Shown one piece after another: positions 55,929 to 64,000 of a DNA stretch of 64,000 nucleotides. Position numbers and translations under genes: made by a program. The first letter of the stretch is position 1; every line of letters begins with the position of its first letter. Under the pieces are notes generated by a model that searched no databases, was not told where the DNA came from, and saw only the letters and a list, made by a program, of their open reading frames with translations. Source of the DNA: Gammaproteobacteria bacterium (GTDB lineage: Bacteria > Pseudomonadota > Gammaproteobacteria > Burkholderiales > Nitrosomonadaceae); contig CP054180.1 in NCBI GenBank assembly GCA_015709635.1, positions 2,728,001 through 2,792,000 of the forward strand, read 5' to 3'.

Positions 55929-56675
55929 TTACTCCAGCCAAATCAGTGCAGCCATCCGCCCGGTTTCACCGTCACGGCGGTAGGAAAAGAAACGTGCCGG
56001 ATCGCTATAGGTGCAAACGCCACCGCCATAAATCTCCGTAATGCCCGCACTATTCAATCGCTGCCGGGCCAGCAGAAAAATATCCGCCAGCCATTTTTCT
56101 TCGCGCTCGCTATCCCTAGGTGTAAAAGCTCGCACGGCCTGCGTGTCATGTCGCACAAAAGCTTCATAAACATCCTTGCCGACTTCAAAATGAGCCGACC
56201 CGATCGCCGGCCCGAGCCATGCCATCAATGAGCCGCAATCACCCTGCATCGCGGCAACCGATTGCTCAATGATCCCACCAGCCAACCCGCGCCAGCCGGC
56301 GTGCACGATGCCCACCATGGTGCCTGCTTTATCACACAGAAACACCGGCAAACAATCGGCGACCATGACGGCGCACACCGTGCCTTGCGTGCGGCTCAGC
56401 ACTGCGTCGCCCTCCGGTGTTGCCGCTTCTGTCTCGTCGATCCAGACGGCTGAGGTGCCGTGCACTTGTTTCAACCATTTCGGATCGTTCGGTATATAGC
56501 GGCGCAATATCGCGCGGTTCCGTGCGACATGCGCCACGTCATCATGGACATGCGCGCCCAGATTCAGCGAAGCGTAGACATCATTCGCGCCACGGCTGAC
56601 GCCGCCGCTGCGCGTCGTAAACAACGCTCTGACATTGCTTGGCGCCGGCCAATCGGGAGTTATCCAATCATTCAT
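55929..56675 (-). CDS. pgeF: PgeF/YfiH-type laccase-domain protein
   Basis: A 248-residue protein of the DUF152 family. The metal/active-site triad is visible in VCAVMVADCLPVFLCDK (Cys), IVHAGWRGLAGGIIEQSV (His) and an earlier His in KQVHGTSAVWIDE. PgeF edits peptidoglycan precursors by removing L-Ser mistakes in E. coli; homologues also show purine nucleoside activity. It has no operon partner here; in many bacteria it sits next to rluD. Confidence 0.92.
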   Translation of the reverse strand: MNDWITPDWPAPSNVRALFTTRSGGVSRGANDVYASLNLGAHVHDDVAHVARNRAILRRYIPNDPKWLKQVHGTSAVWIDETEAATPEGDAVLSRTQGTVCAVMVADCLPVFLCDKAGTMVGIVHAGWRGLAGGIIEQSVAAMQGDCGSLMAWLGPAIGSAHFEVGKDVYEAFVRHDTQAVRAFTPRDSEREEKWLADIFLLARQRLNSAGITEIYGGGVCTYSDPARFFSYRRDGETGRMAALIWLE

Positions 56676-56904
56676 AGGTATCGATCAATCATCAAATGCC
56701 GCATGCAAATTCATAGCCTCTTTTTACCGGTGAAAATAAAATGCCTATCTTAACCAGCCAATGAGAACGAAGAAAATATATTTCTGAGTTAAAATAGCGA
56801 ACATGAAAAACAACAATTCATTGTCAGCGTAAAAAACGCTGATCGACTAACCCCGGAAATAAATCTTGAAAGCCGGTAACAACATAAGCTTCCGATAGGT
56901 ACCA

Positions 56905-58068
56905 TTGATGAATCATTTAAAAAACTTTATAAATTTTACACGCATATTCATAATTTTCCCGGCAATAACAGCCTTCCTGCTGGTTTCTGCCGCCACTGCC
57001 GCTTCCGATGATGAAGCCGAATTTCTTAAAGCTGCATTTTCCGGACAACCGGAAAACCTCAAGCAATTACTGGACAAGGGAGTCAATGTCAATTATCAGA
57101 ATGACAAGGGATTCAGCGCACTGATCGTTGCCTCGCAATACGGGCACGCCGATAACGTCAACTTGCTGCTGGAAAAAAATGCCGACGTCAATCTGAAAAA
57201 TGCAGGCGGCGTTACAGCGCTGATCATCGCGGCCAAAAACGGCCATGCCGATGTAGTCAATGCCTTGCTGGCGAAAGGTGCGCAGATTAATGCGCAAACA
57301 ACTGATGGCATCACCGCATTGATGCTGGCGATTCAGAAAGGTCATGAGGGCATTGCCGGTACCTTGCTGGAAAAAGGCGCGGATATTCATTTACAAACCC
57401 AGGACAAGCTCACCGCCTTGATCATCGCCGCCATGGACGGCAGAGCGAGCATTGTCGACAAGCTGCTGGCAAAAGGCGCAAAAGTCGATGCGCAAGCCGC
57501 TGACAATACCACTGCATTGTATATGGCGGCCAGGAACGGCCACACCGCGATAGTCAAAACGTTGCTGGCGAAGAATGCAGCCGTCGATTTGCTGGCAATC
57601 AACGATACCACACCGCTGTTCATCGCAGCGCAGAACGGTCATATCGAGATTGTCAACGCGCTGCTGGCGAAAGGCGCCAAGACCGATGTGCAGGACAAGA
57701 ATGGCGCGACACCGCTCACACTCGCAGCATTGATCGGTCATGTTGACGTGGTCAAAGCATTGCTCAAACAAGGCGCCAAAGTCGATCATCAAGCGACCAA
57801 CGGATTTACGCCGCTGATTCTGGCAGCGCAAAACGGCCATACTGCGGTCATTGAGGTTTTGCTGGAGAACGGCGCTAAAATCGATCTGCAAAACGAAGAT
57901 GGCGTAACCGCATTGATGTGGGCTGCGCTCCATGACCATGCCGATACCGTAAAAACGCTGTTAGCCAAAGGCGCCGATGCGAAAATCAAAAGCAAAACCG
58001 GCAAAACCGCTGTGGAGATGGCTAAAGACCCTGCCGTCGCAGAATTGCTGCCGGCCACTGCAAAATAA
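56905..58068 (+). CDS. Exported ankyrin-repeat protein
   Basis: A 387-residue protein. The signal peptide (IFIIFPAITAFLLVSAATAA, about residues 14-33) is followed by about ten to eleven ankyrin repeats of 33 residues, each with the G-x-T-A/P-L-x-x-A-A-x-x-G-H core (e.g. GVTALIIAAKNGHADVVNAL, LLAKGAKVDAQAADNTTALY). It would be periplasmic or surface-bound and serve in protein binding. Partner unknown. The highly regular repeats suggest recent internal duplication. Confidence 0.93.
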   Translation: MMNHLKNFINFTRIFIIFPAITAFLLVSAATAASDDEAEFLKAAFSGQPENLKQLLDKGVNVNYQNDKGFSALIVASQYGHADNVNLLLEKNADVNLKNAGGVTALIIAAKNGHADVVNALLAKGAQINAQTTDGITALMLAIQKGHEGIAGTLLEKGADIHLQTQDKLTALIIAAMDGRASIVDKLLAKGAKVDAQAADNTTALYMAARNGHTAIVKTLLAKNAAVDLLAINDTTPLFIAAQNGHIEIVNALLAKGAKTDVQDKNGATPLTLAALIGHVDVVKALLKQGAKVDHQATNGFTPLILAAQNGHTAVIEVLLENGAKIDLQNEDGVTALMWAALHDHADTVKTLLAKGADAKIKSKTGKTAVEMAKDPAVAELLPATAK

Positions 58069-58091
58069 TGTAACCGCCTCCCGGTCACGCG

Positions 58092-58844
58092 ATGTCAGAA
58101 CACAACGATCAGCCGCCTCACAAAGTCCAAGTGTTCGCCCATCGCGGCGCAAACCGGGAAGCGTTTGAGAATACCCGCAGTGCTTTCGATAAGGCACTCG
58201 CGTACGCCATCGACGGCATCGAAACCGACGTGCAGTTGAGCCGCGATGAAATTGCCGTGCTATGGCACGACCGTTTCCTCAACAAAATCGGCTTGGATGA
58301 TAAACGCATCGACGATTTCGATTACCGCCAGCTGACCACATTGATCCATCCTGAATCGGACGGCGAAGGCCTGATGACGTTGCAGGATTTTCTGGCCGCT
58401 TACCATACCCGCTGCCGTTTGCTGATCGAAGTCAAAAATCGCGGCTGGGAGCCGGTTGCCCGTCATCAATTGAAAATCCGTCAGACACTCGATCTGGTCG
58501 GCCAAAATCCGCAAAGCCGGATGATCGTCTCGTCGTTCAATCTGGCCAGTCTCGAATATGCGCACCAATACCGGCCGGAATTTCCGCTGATATACAATTT
58601 CGAAGACGATCAAACCATTGCGGATGCGCGTGCTCTGTTCAACACCCATGCTTTCCTCTACGGACTCTGCATCCCCATCCAAAACATAGACTGTGCGTTC
58701 ACCGGATTGCTGCGCGAACACGGCAAATGCGTTGCCGTTTATACCTGCAACAGCGATGACGAAATCGACAAAGCCTTGCAATTGGGTGTCGATGTTCTGA
58801 TCAGCGATGTACCGCAACAAGCGCTGGCGCTGCGCGACCGATGA
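58092..58844 (+). CDS. Glycerophosphodiester phosphodiesterase
   Basis: A 250-residue GDPD with a TIM-barrel pattern: VFAHRGANREAFENTRSAFD (catalytic His-Arg-Gly and Glu-Asn), GIETDVQLSRDEIAVLWHD (Glu, Asp, His-Asp) and LLIEVKNRGWEPVA (metal-binding Glu). There is no signal peptide, so it is cytoplasmic (UgpQ-like). It releases glycerol 3-phosphate from phospholipid head groups. Its stop overlaps the glpD start by 4 bp (ATGA), so product and next enzyme are coupled. Confidence 0.93.
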   Translation: MSEHNDQPPHKVQVFAHRGANREAFENTRSAFDKALAYAIDGIETDVQLSRDEIAVLWHDRFLNKIGLDDKRIDDFDYRQLTTLIHPESDGEGLMTLQDFLAAYHTRCRLLIEVKNRGWEPVARHQLKIRQTLDLVGQNPQSRMIVSSFNLASLEYAHQYRPEFPLIYNFEDDQTIADARALFNTHAFLYGLCIPIQNIDCAFTGLLREHGKCVAVYTCNSDDEIDKALQLGVDVLISDVPQQALALRDR

Positions 58845-60430
58845 AACGGGATTTCGCAGCGCTACAACATCAATCGTTCGATCTTCTGATATGCGGCGGC
58901 GGCATATACGGCGCATGGACCGCGTACGATGCCGCATTGCGCGGCCTGAAAGTCGCCCTCGTCGAACAAAGCGACTGGGCCGGCGCTACATCCTCCGCCT
59001 CGAGCAAATTGATTCACGGCGGCCTGCGTTATCTGGAAACATACGATTTCAAACTGGTCAGCAAATCACTGAAAGAACGCACCCTGCTGCTGCATAACGC
59101 GCCGCACCGCATTTGGCCGTTACGTTTTGGCGTACCCGTGTACGCGCAGCAGCGTTTAAACCGCTTGCAACTGAAACTGGGGTTAACGCTGTACGATTTT
59201 CTGGCGCATGATCCGGAACCGCGCATGCAGCACCGCTATTTCAATCCAAAACAATTCACTGCGCATTTTCCGGCGCTCACCGAGGTTGCATTGAAAGGCG
59301 GTTTCACCTACGCCGATGCGCAAACCGATGACGCGCGCCTGGTGCTGGAGCTCATCGCCGGCGCGCAGCAAGCCGGTGCACGTTGCGTCAATTACTGCAA
59401 ACTGGTTCAAATACTGGAAACCAATGGCAAAGCGAACGGCGCCGTCGTGCAAGACCAGCTCACGCAAACCGATGTGGAAATCCGCGCCAAGCAAATCGTT
59501 TTCACCACCGGCCAGTGGCTAGCTACAGAGCCGCCCAGCCAAGATTGGTGCCGCCTGGCCAAAGGCATTCACCTGCTCATGCCCGCCGTGCTGAACGATG
59601 AAGCCTTGCTGCTGACCGCGCAATCCGATGGCCGGGTGTTTTTTATGATTCCCTGGTACGGCCTAACACTCCTCGGTACTACCGACACCGATTTTACCGG
59701 CGATGTGGAATCGATCCGTGTCGATGACAGCGATATCGATTATCTGTTGGCTGCTGCCAACGGTTATCTGAAAACGCCGTGGAGCAAAGCCGACATCATC
59801 GGCCGTTTTGCCGGCGTGCGGGTTTTTAAGCAACCTGTAAAAACCGCTTCTGCCAGCTCGCCTTCCGCAGTCAGCCGCGATTGGGAATTGAAAACCGCCG
59901 CCAACGGTGTGCACTATGCCATCGGCGGAAAAATCACGTCATCGCGCCAGGATGCCGCCGACATCGTCGACACGGTATGCGCTCAGTTAGGCATTTCACA
60001 ACCTTGCGCCACACAGCACAAACGTTTTCCGTGGGCGCCACAGGAAAATTTCTCCACATGGTTTAACACGATGCAAAACCGCGCGGAACAGTTAGGCATC
60101 GATGCAGAAAGCGCTAAATGGCTACTGCGCCGTCACGGCACGCATGCCGCTGAAATTTTTCGCAACATTGAGTCAGATGCCGGTCTGGCGCAACGCATCA
60201 TTCCGCCACTGCCGTTTATTGTTGCCGATTTGATGTATTGCGCAACGAACGAAATGATCGTTCATCTCGACGATCTGTTACGCCGCCGCCTGCCATTACT
60301 GATCCTCGCCAGATTGAGCGAAGATCAATTGCAGCACATCGCATTGCGCGCGGCAGCTGCCATATCATGGGATGATGCACGTTTGCATCAGGAAATCGAG
60401 CGTTGCCGCACGCTATGGATCGCACATTGA
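58841..60430 (+). CDS. glpD: Aerobic-type FAD glycerol-3-phosphate dehydrogenase
   Basis: A 529-residue flavoenzyme. The FAD loop is DLLICGGGIYGAWTAYDAAL, then SSASSKLIHGGLRYLETYDF, the glpD signature. Later TLLGTTDTDFTGDVESI and GGKITSSRQDAADIV are also typical. It oxidises glycerol 3-phosphate to DHAP, feeding electrons to quinone. Length matches GlpD (about 500). It is flanked by GDPD and an FGGY kinase in one operon, with overlaps on both sides. Confidence 0.95.
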   Translation: MKRDFAALQHQSFDLLICGGGIYGAWTAYDAALRGLKVALVEQSDWAGATSSASSKLIHGGLRYLETYDFKLVSKSLKERTLLLHNAPHRIWPLRFGVPVYAQQRLNRLQLKLGLTLYDFLAHDPEPRMQHRYFNPKQFTAHFPALTEVALKGGFTYADAQTDDARLVLELIAGAQQAGARCVNYCKLVQILETNGKANGAVVQDQLTQTDVEIRAKQIVFTTGQWLATEPPSQDWCRLAKGIHLLMPAVLNDEALLLTAQSDGRVFFMIPWYGLTLLGTTDTDFTGDVESIRVDDSDIDYLLAAANGYLKTPWSKADIIGRFAGVRVFKQPVKTASASSPSAVSRDWELKTAANGVHYAIGGKITSSRQDAADIVDTVCAQLGISQPCATQHKRFPWAPQENFSTWFNTMQNRAEQLGIDAESAKWLLRRHGTHAAEIFRNIESDAGLAQRIIPPLPFIVADLMYCATNEMIVHLDDLLRRRLPLLILARLSEDQLQHIALRAAAAISWDDARLHQEIERCRTLWIAH

Positions 60431-61818
60431 TCGCAGCGATTGCCCTCGATTTGGGCTCAACGTCGATCAAAGCCGCTGTACTCGATCGGCAAGGCAATCT
60501 GCAGCATATCGTCACCCAGCCTGCACCGGCAATCGATCACCGCCAGGGCCGGTATGAAAGCGATGCGATGGAATACGCACGCATCGCCGAACACGTTTTG
60601 CAAACCTGCAGGGCGCAAACCGGCGAGAAAGCGTCACTGGGGCTGTGCAGCCAACGTTCGTCCTTTCTGATCTGGGATAAAACTAGCGGAAAACCGGTAA
60701 CGCCGTTGATTTCGTGGCAGGATGACCGGGGAAAAAGTTGTTGCGAGCACTCGCAGACATCAGCAGACACATTGCACACGCTGACCGGATTACGTTTGAC
60801 GCCCTATTATTTCGCCCCCAAGCTCAGTGTGCTGTTGCAACAAAATCCGGCATGGCGCGAAAAGCTGGTTCAAGGCGAATGGCTGGCCGGTACATTGGAT
60901 ACTTTCCTGCTCTGGCGCTGGACCAACGGTACGCATTTTGTCACCGACGCGTCGATGGCCGCGCGTACGCTGTTGATGGATATTCACCGCCAGCAATGGT
61001 CGGATACTTTGTGCCATCTGTTCGACATTCCCCTTGCGATTTTACCGCACATCAAACCTTCCACCGGATTGAATATGTTGTTGGTAAATGGTTTGATGCT
61101 GCAAGCCAGCGTCGGCGACCAATCGGCCGCGCTGATCGCCAGCCTGACCGATCACGCTTGCGAAGCTTTGGTTAATCTCGGCACCGGCGGTTTCGTGATC
61201 CGCTCCCTTGCGCCGGGCACACCGGCGTTTGACGGTTACCTGCACACCTTGGTTTATCAGGATAACCAGCGGGAAACACGGTTCGCCGTTGAAGGCACGC
61301 TCAATTCCATCGCTGCCGCGCTCGCGCCTTATCCGGTCACGGATTGCCGCATCGAGGATTTGGCGCAAAGCGATATTTTTTGTTTGGCGGAACCCAGCGG
61401 CTTAGGTGCTCCGTATTTCCGCAACGATTGGGGCATACACTTCTCTGCATCCACTGCGGGACTGAGTGCACAACAGGTTGCCACGTTGTTGCTGGAGGCG
61501 ATCATTTTCCGCGTGGCACGTATCTTGGAAGACTTTCACCGCCATTCGCCGCTGACTCGAGCTTACCTATCGGGTGGATTGTCCGAACTGCTTTGTCTGC
61601 AGCAGGGCATTGTGCAGTGCGCTCCCTGCCCGGTTTGGCATTTGCAGCAAAAGGAAGCAAGCCTGCAAGGCGCTGCCCTACTTGCGTGCGAGTTAAAAAT
61701 AACCGGTCAGCGAAAAGCGGAGAAAATAGAAATCAAACAAGCAAACACGGCATTAGCGGGAAAATACCGGCGCTGGAAAGTCTGGCTCGATGCGTTATTG
61801 CAAACACAAAGCGGCTAA
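60403..61818 (+). CDS. FGGY-family kinase (glycerol kinase-like)
   Basis: A 471-residue sugar kinase of the actin-like ATPase fold: IAAIALDLGSTSIKAAVLDR (phosphate 1), TPLISWQDDRGKSCCEHSQ, and VNLGTGGFVIRSLAPGTPAF (phosphate 2). It is shorter than GlpK (about 500), and the residues of the glycerol pocket are not clearly conserved, so the substrate is uncertain. Overlap with glpD (28 bp; alternative ATG at 60415 gives 16 bp) and the GDPD gene upstream suggest it supplies glycerol 3-phosphate from glycerol. Confidence 0.87.
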   Translation: MPHAMDRTLIAAIALDLGSTSIKAAVLDRQGNLQHIVTQPAPAIDHRQGRYESDAMEYARIAEHVLQTCRAQTGEKASLGLCSQRSSFLIWDKTSGKPVTPLISWQDDRGKSCCEHSQTSADTLHTLTGLRLTPYYFAPKLSVLLQQNPAWREKLVQGEWLAGTLDTFLLWRWTNGTHFVTDASMAARTLLMDIHRQQWSDTLCHLFDIPLAILPHIKPSTGLNMLLVNGLMLQASVGDQSAALIASLTDHACEALVNLGTGGFVIRSLAPGTPAFDGYLHTLVYQDNQRETRFAVEGTLNSIAAALAPYPVTDCRIEDLAQSDIFCLAEPSGLGAPYFRNDWGIHFSASTAGLSAQQVATLLLEAIIFRVARILEDFHRHSPLTRAYLSGGLSELLCLQQGIVQCAPCPVWHLQQKEASLQGAALLACELKITGQRKAEKIEIKQANTALAGKYRRWKVWLDALLQTQSG

Positions 61819-62013
61819 TTTTAAAAAGATTACCCGCACAAATTATCAATCCTGTAGAATCCGCGTTGCAAATTTTCACTCGATTCGTTTTTCTATATAA
61901 TTTAATAAGAATTCATTGCATAACCGCATGATATCCCATGCATAACCGGCAATAGCAATAACCAGCGCCAGTTATGATGATTAACATCTTAAATACTTAA
62001 AAAAGGAAATCTT

Positions 62014-62604
62014 ATGGCAACCAATATTCCCGGCTATACCTACGGTACCGCCGCTGTTGCGAAATCTCCCGTATCGATGGACGATTTCGCCAAGCTGAAA
62101 CAAGCCTCATTATTCGGCGACGACGATGTGCGTTATTTGAAAATGTCGCACGATGTGCTGAAGGATCAAGTCGAGCAAATTCTCGACGTGTGGTACGGTT
62201 TTGTCGGCTCGACGCCTTTCCTGTTGCATTACTTCACCAATGCAGCCGACGGCCAGCCCAACATGGACTATCTCGGTGGTGTGCGCAAACGTTTCGGCCA
62301 ATGGATTCTGGATACCGCCAATGCGGAATACAATCAGGACTGGTTGAACTATCAACACGAAATCGGTTTACGCCACCATACCACCAAGAAAAATACCACC
62401 GACAATGTGAAATGCGTACCGATCATTCATGTGCATTATATTTTTGCGCTGTTGATCCCGATCACCACCACACTGCGTCCGTTCCTGGAAAAAGGCGGCC
62501 ATTCCCGTGACGATGTCGATCGCATGCAAGACGCATGGCGCAAATCCGTGCTGATGCAAGTGATTCTATGGTCACAACCGTACATCAAACAAGGCGAGTT
62601 CTAA
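62014..62604 (+). CDS. Free-standing protoglobin
   Basis: A 196-residue single-domain protoglobin. It starts with the extended Z-helix (ATNIPGYTYGTAAVAKSPVS), followed by the globin core: VRKRFGQWILDTANAEYNQD, NYQHEIGLRHHTTKKNTTDN with the proximal His candidate, and PIIHVHYIFALLIPITTTLR. There is no signalling domain, unlike globin-coupled sensors. Such proteins bind O2, CO and NO; in an ammonia oxidiser NO handling is plausible but unproven. It has an AAAGGAAA ribosome-binding site and a terminator after its stop, so it is monocistronic. Confidence 0.92.
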   Translation: MATNIPGYTYGTAAVAKSPVSMDDFAKLKQASLFGDDDVRYLKMSHDVLKDQVEQILDVWYGFVGSTPFLLHYFTNAADGQPNMDYLGGVRKRFGQWILDTANAEYNQDWLNYQHEIGLRHHTTKKNTTDNVKCVPIIHVHYIFALLIPITTTLRPFLEKGGHSRDDVDRMQDAWRKSVLMQVILWSQPYIKQGEF

Positions 62605-62613
62605 TCTCGCGCT

Positions 62614-62636
62614 GGAGAGCGGTTCTGCCGTTCTCC
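62614..62636 (+). terminator. Hairpin terminator after the protoglobin gene
   Basis: A stem GGAGAGCGG and CCGTTCTCC with one G-U wobble and a 5-nt loop TTCTG begins 10 bp after the stop codon. It is GC-rich and followed by a weak T-containing tail. Confidence 0.6.
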
Positions 62637-62669
62637 CTTGATTCATCCTCTCAGTTACCTCATTGATTC

Positions 62670-63395
62670 ATGCATCTGTCGATCGTCATTCCCGCTTTTA
62701 ACGAAGAACAACTGATCCTCGATTGTTTGCATTCGATCGAAGAATCCGTCAGCGCCAACCGGAAACCCGGCTTTACTCATGAAGTCATCGTCGTGGACAA
62801 CAATTCCACCGACAAAACCGCGGAACTGGCGCAACAGGCCGGCGCAAAAGTCGTGTTTGAACCGATCAATCAGATCGGCCGCGCGCGCAATACCGGTGCG
62901 GCAGCCGCCACGGGAGACTGGCTGCTGTTTGTCGATGCCGACAGCTTGTTGAATCCCGGCATGGTCGCCGACATCCTGTGCATGATCGAATCAGATAAAT
63001 ACGTGGGATGCGGCAGCGTCATGCACATGCCCGATTTGCCGTGGTGGGGCACTGCCGCAATGCGGCTCTGGACCGTACTATCCATTACCTTCCGTTGGGC
63101 ATCCGGCGCATTGGTCGTATGCCGCAGCGACGCGTTTCGCGATGTCGGTGGATTTAACCAGGAAATGTTCGCCGCCGACGAAATCGATTTGAGCGAACTA
63201 CTGAAAAAATGGGGGCGCAAACACGGTCTAAAATTCACCATCCTGACCCGCCATCCACTCGTTACTTCGCCACGCAAAGTCAAACTCTATACCGGCCGGG
63301 AAATCGCCGGACAATTCTTCAGCGTCATGTTCAGTCCGCGCAAGGCGCTATTAGACAAGAAAAAACTGCCGATTTGGTACGATGGTCGGCGTTAA
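62670..63395 (+). CDS. GT2-family glycosyltransferase
   Basis: A 241-residue family-2 glycosyltransferase. The nucleotide-sugar binding N-terminus is LSIVIPAFNEEQLILDCLHS with VIVVDNNSTDKTAELA, the D-x-D-like motif WLLFVDADSLLNPGM, and a later acceptor-side ED-like FAADEIDLSELLKKWG. No transmembrane helix is obvious. The substrate is unknown. It is separated from the protoglobin by a terminator, so regulation is independent. Confidence 0.9.
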   Translation: MHLSIVIPAFNEEQLILDCLHSIEESVSANRKPGFTHEVIVVDNNSTDKTAELAQQAGAKVVFEPINQIGRARNTGAAAATGDWLLFVDADSLLNPGMVADILCMIESDKYVGCGSVMHMPDLPWWGTAAMRLWTVLSITFRWASGALVVCRSDAFRDVGGFNQEMFAADEIDLSELLKKWGRKHGLKFTILTRHPLVTSPRKVKLYTGREIAGQFFSVMFSPRKALLDKKKLPIWYDGRR

Positions 63396-63728
63396 CACAT
63401 TCAAGATTCCCTAACTTTCACCGGCAAGATTTACTCCAGTCACAGTTCATCGTGTTAAACCAGTTGCACTGGCGGCTCTTTTCACTTCACCTCTCTATTT
63501 CAAAACGACATTAAAAACCTGAGCCAATCATATCTTTTTGTGTGATTTTTCTCACAGAGATGTTTCCGTAGTTTACCTATACTATAACCATTAGTTCAAT
63601 ATGACTATAGGCAATCATCATCAATTCAATTAGACTACGCGCCATTTTCAGCAATTACTGAACATTACGTTGAGCTAAATTTTGGAAAAATTTAGCTCGT
63701 TTCTTTATCCACCAATAGGAGTCAATTG
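63396..63728 (+). promoter_or_regulatory. Regulatory region of the terminal cytochrome gene (CRP/FNR-type site, -10 box, leader hairpin)
   Basis: TGTGATTTTTCTCACA at 63541-63556 is a perfect TGTGA-N6-TCACA palindrome of the CRP/FNR class. A -10 like TATACT lies at 63578-63583; if transcription starts near 63590, the site is centred at -41.5, the class II activator place. The leader then holds a perfect 12-bp hairpin, GAGCTAAATTTT and AAAATTTAGCTC (63672-63683, 63687-63698) with a GGA loop and T-rich tail, which could act as attenuator. An AGGAG box precedes the ATG at 63729. Confidence 0.7.
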
Positions 63729-64000
63729 ATGCAAAGCAGCAACATCGTGAGATTACAAATAATCTCCGCATTATTCTTTATGCTGGCAGCACCGGCATTT
63801 GCCAAAGACGATCATGACGATGATCGTGATCGCGGTCATAATACCAATCGGCTGCCGAATATGTTTAGCTCGGAAAACAGCCATGGGAAAGATGCAACTT
63901 ATAGCACGGCAGGTTTTATCGATCTTAACAATCCTTTTTTTAAAAGCATCGGAACCAATGGCCGCAGTTGTGCTTCCTGCCATGCGCCCGAACAAGGATG
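63729..64000 (+). CDS. Secreted c-type cytochrome, cytochrome c peroxidase-like (3' end cut)
   Basis: An open frame of 90 codons running off the window. A signal peptide (IISALFFMLAAPAFA) is followed by an unusual Asp/His/Arg-rich segment (KDDHDDDRDRGHN) and then NPFFKSIGTNGRSCASCHAP with a CxxCH heme-binding motif at about residues 83-87. The NPFF...GTNGRSC.SCH flow matches the first heme of di-heme cytochrome c peroxidase-like or methylamine-utilisation MauG-like proteins. The remainder lies to the right. The stretch of Asp/His may bind metal. Confidence 0.85.
   Translation, partial: MQSSNIVRLQIISALFFMLAAPAFAKDDHDDDRDRGHNTNRLPNMFSSENSHGKDATYSTAGFIDLNNPFFKSIGTNGRSCASCHAPEQG

Noticed and set aside
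58260..58937. 225-codon minus-strand frame opposite GDPD/glpD
   Set aside because: Antisense shadow crossing two real genes.
1..64000. CRISPR array or rRNA operon
   Set aside because: No series of spaced direct repeats of CRISPR size and no rRNA-like sequence were seen; the only RNA gene recognised is tRNA-Thr.

Overview
The window looks like a chromosome segment of a betaproteobacterium of the Nitrosomonas/Nitrosomonadaceae type. This rests on gene order (petABC-sspA-sspB; secA-M23 peptidase-DciA; yceF | yceD-rpmF-plsX-fabHDG-acpP-fabF-mltG), a PEP-CTERM protein, a cytochrome-rich respiratory set and a protoglobin. No ammonia-oxidation gene is present, so the genus is an inference.

Positions 1-16216 are the integrase-proximal end of an integrated conjugative or mobilizable element lodged at the 3' end of tRNA-Thr(TGT). 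It carries a complete RP4 (IncP)-like DNA-processing set: ardC/traC-type primase, a traD-like gene, traF, traG, traI and traJ on the minus strand; an oriT that can be aligned by eye to RP4 oriT; then traK, traL, traM, an excisionase-like gene and a tyrosine integrase on the plus strand. No mating-pair-formation (VirB/Trb) genes are visible, so they lie left of the window or are absent. Cargo is a RadC-like JAB protein, a hipBA toxin-antitoxin pair with a palindromic operator, a frameshifted SRAP (HMCES/YedK-like) pseudogene, an HU protein and, at the left edge, a ribbon-helix-helix protein translationally coupled to a DUF4007 protein. As I recall, DUF4007 genes often sit beside DNA phosphorothioation genes, so a defence cluster may continue off the left edge.

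16217-24422 is core: tRNA-Thr, sspB, sspA, the cytochrome bc1 operon, secA, an M23 peptidase and a DciA-like protein. 24801-35267 holds an RNB exoribonuclease, TonB, aroE, mgtE, an AT-rich orphan gene of unknown function, an FMN reductase, two small nucleic-acid-binding proteins and rlmKL. Two 143-bp MITE-like elements (28717-28859 and 36999-37141) share inverted ends GGAAACGCTGATTAATT and lie next to YTAR-type 4-bp sites.

35663-44006 holds a PEP-CTERM protein, a small membrane protein and a Czc-type RND heavy-metal efflux operon (czcI-like, czcC, czcB, czcA). 44053-51916 is the fatty-acid and phospholipid synthesis cluster ending in mltG; yceD at its head seems to have a promoter so close that the mRNA may be leaderless. 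51968-61818 contains a three-part glycosyltransferase fusion, a DUF4019 protein, a ZIP transporter, pgeF, a secreted ankyrin protein and a tight glycerophosphodiesterase / glycerol-3-phosphate dehydrogenase / FGGY kinase operon. The right end has a free-standing protoglobin, a GT2 glycosyltransferase and the start of a secreted c-type cytochrome with a CRP/FNR-type site placed near -41.5 of its likely promoter.
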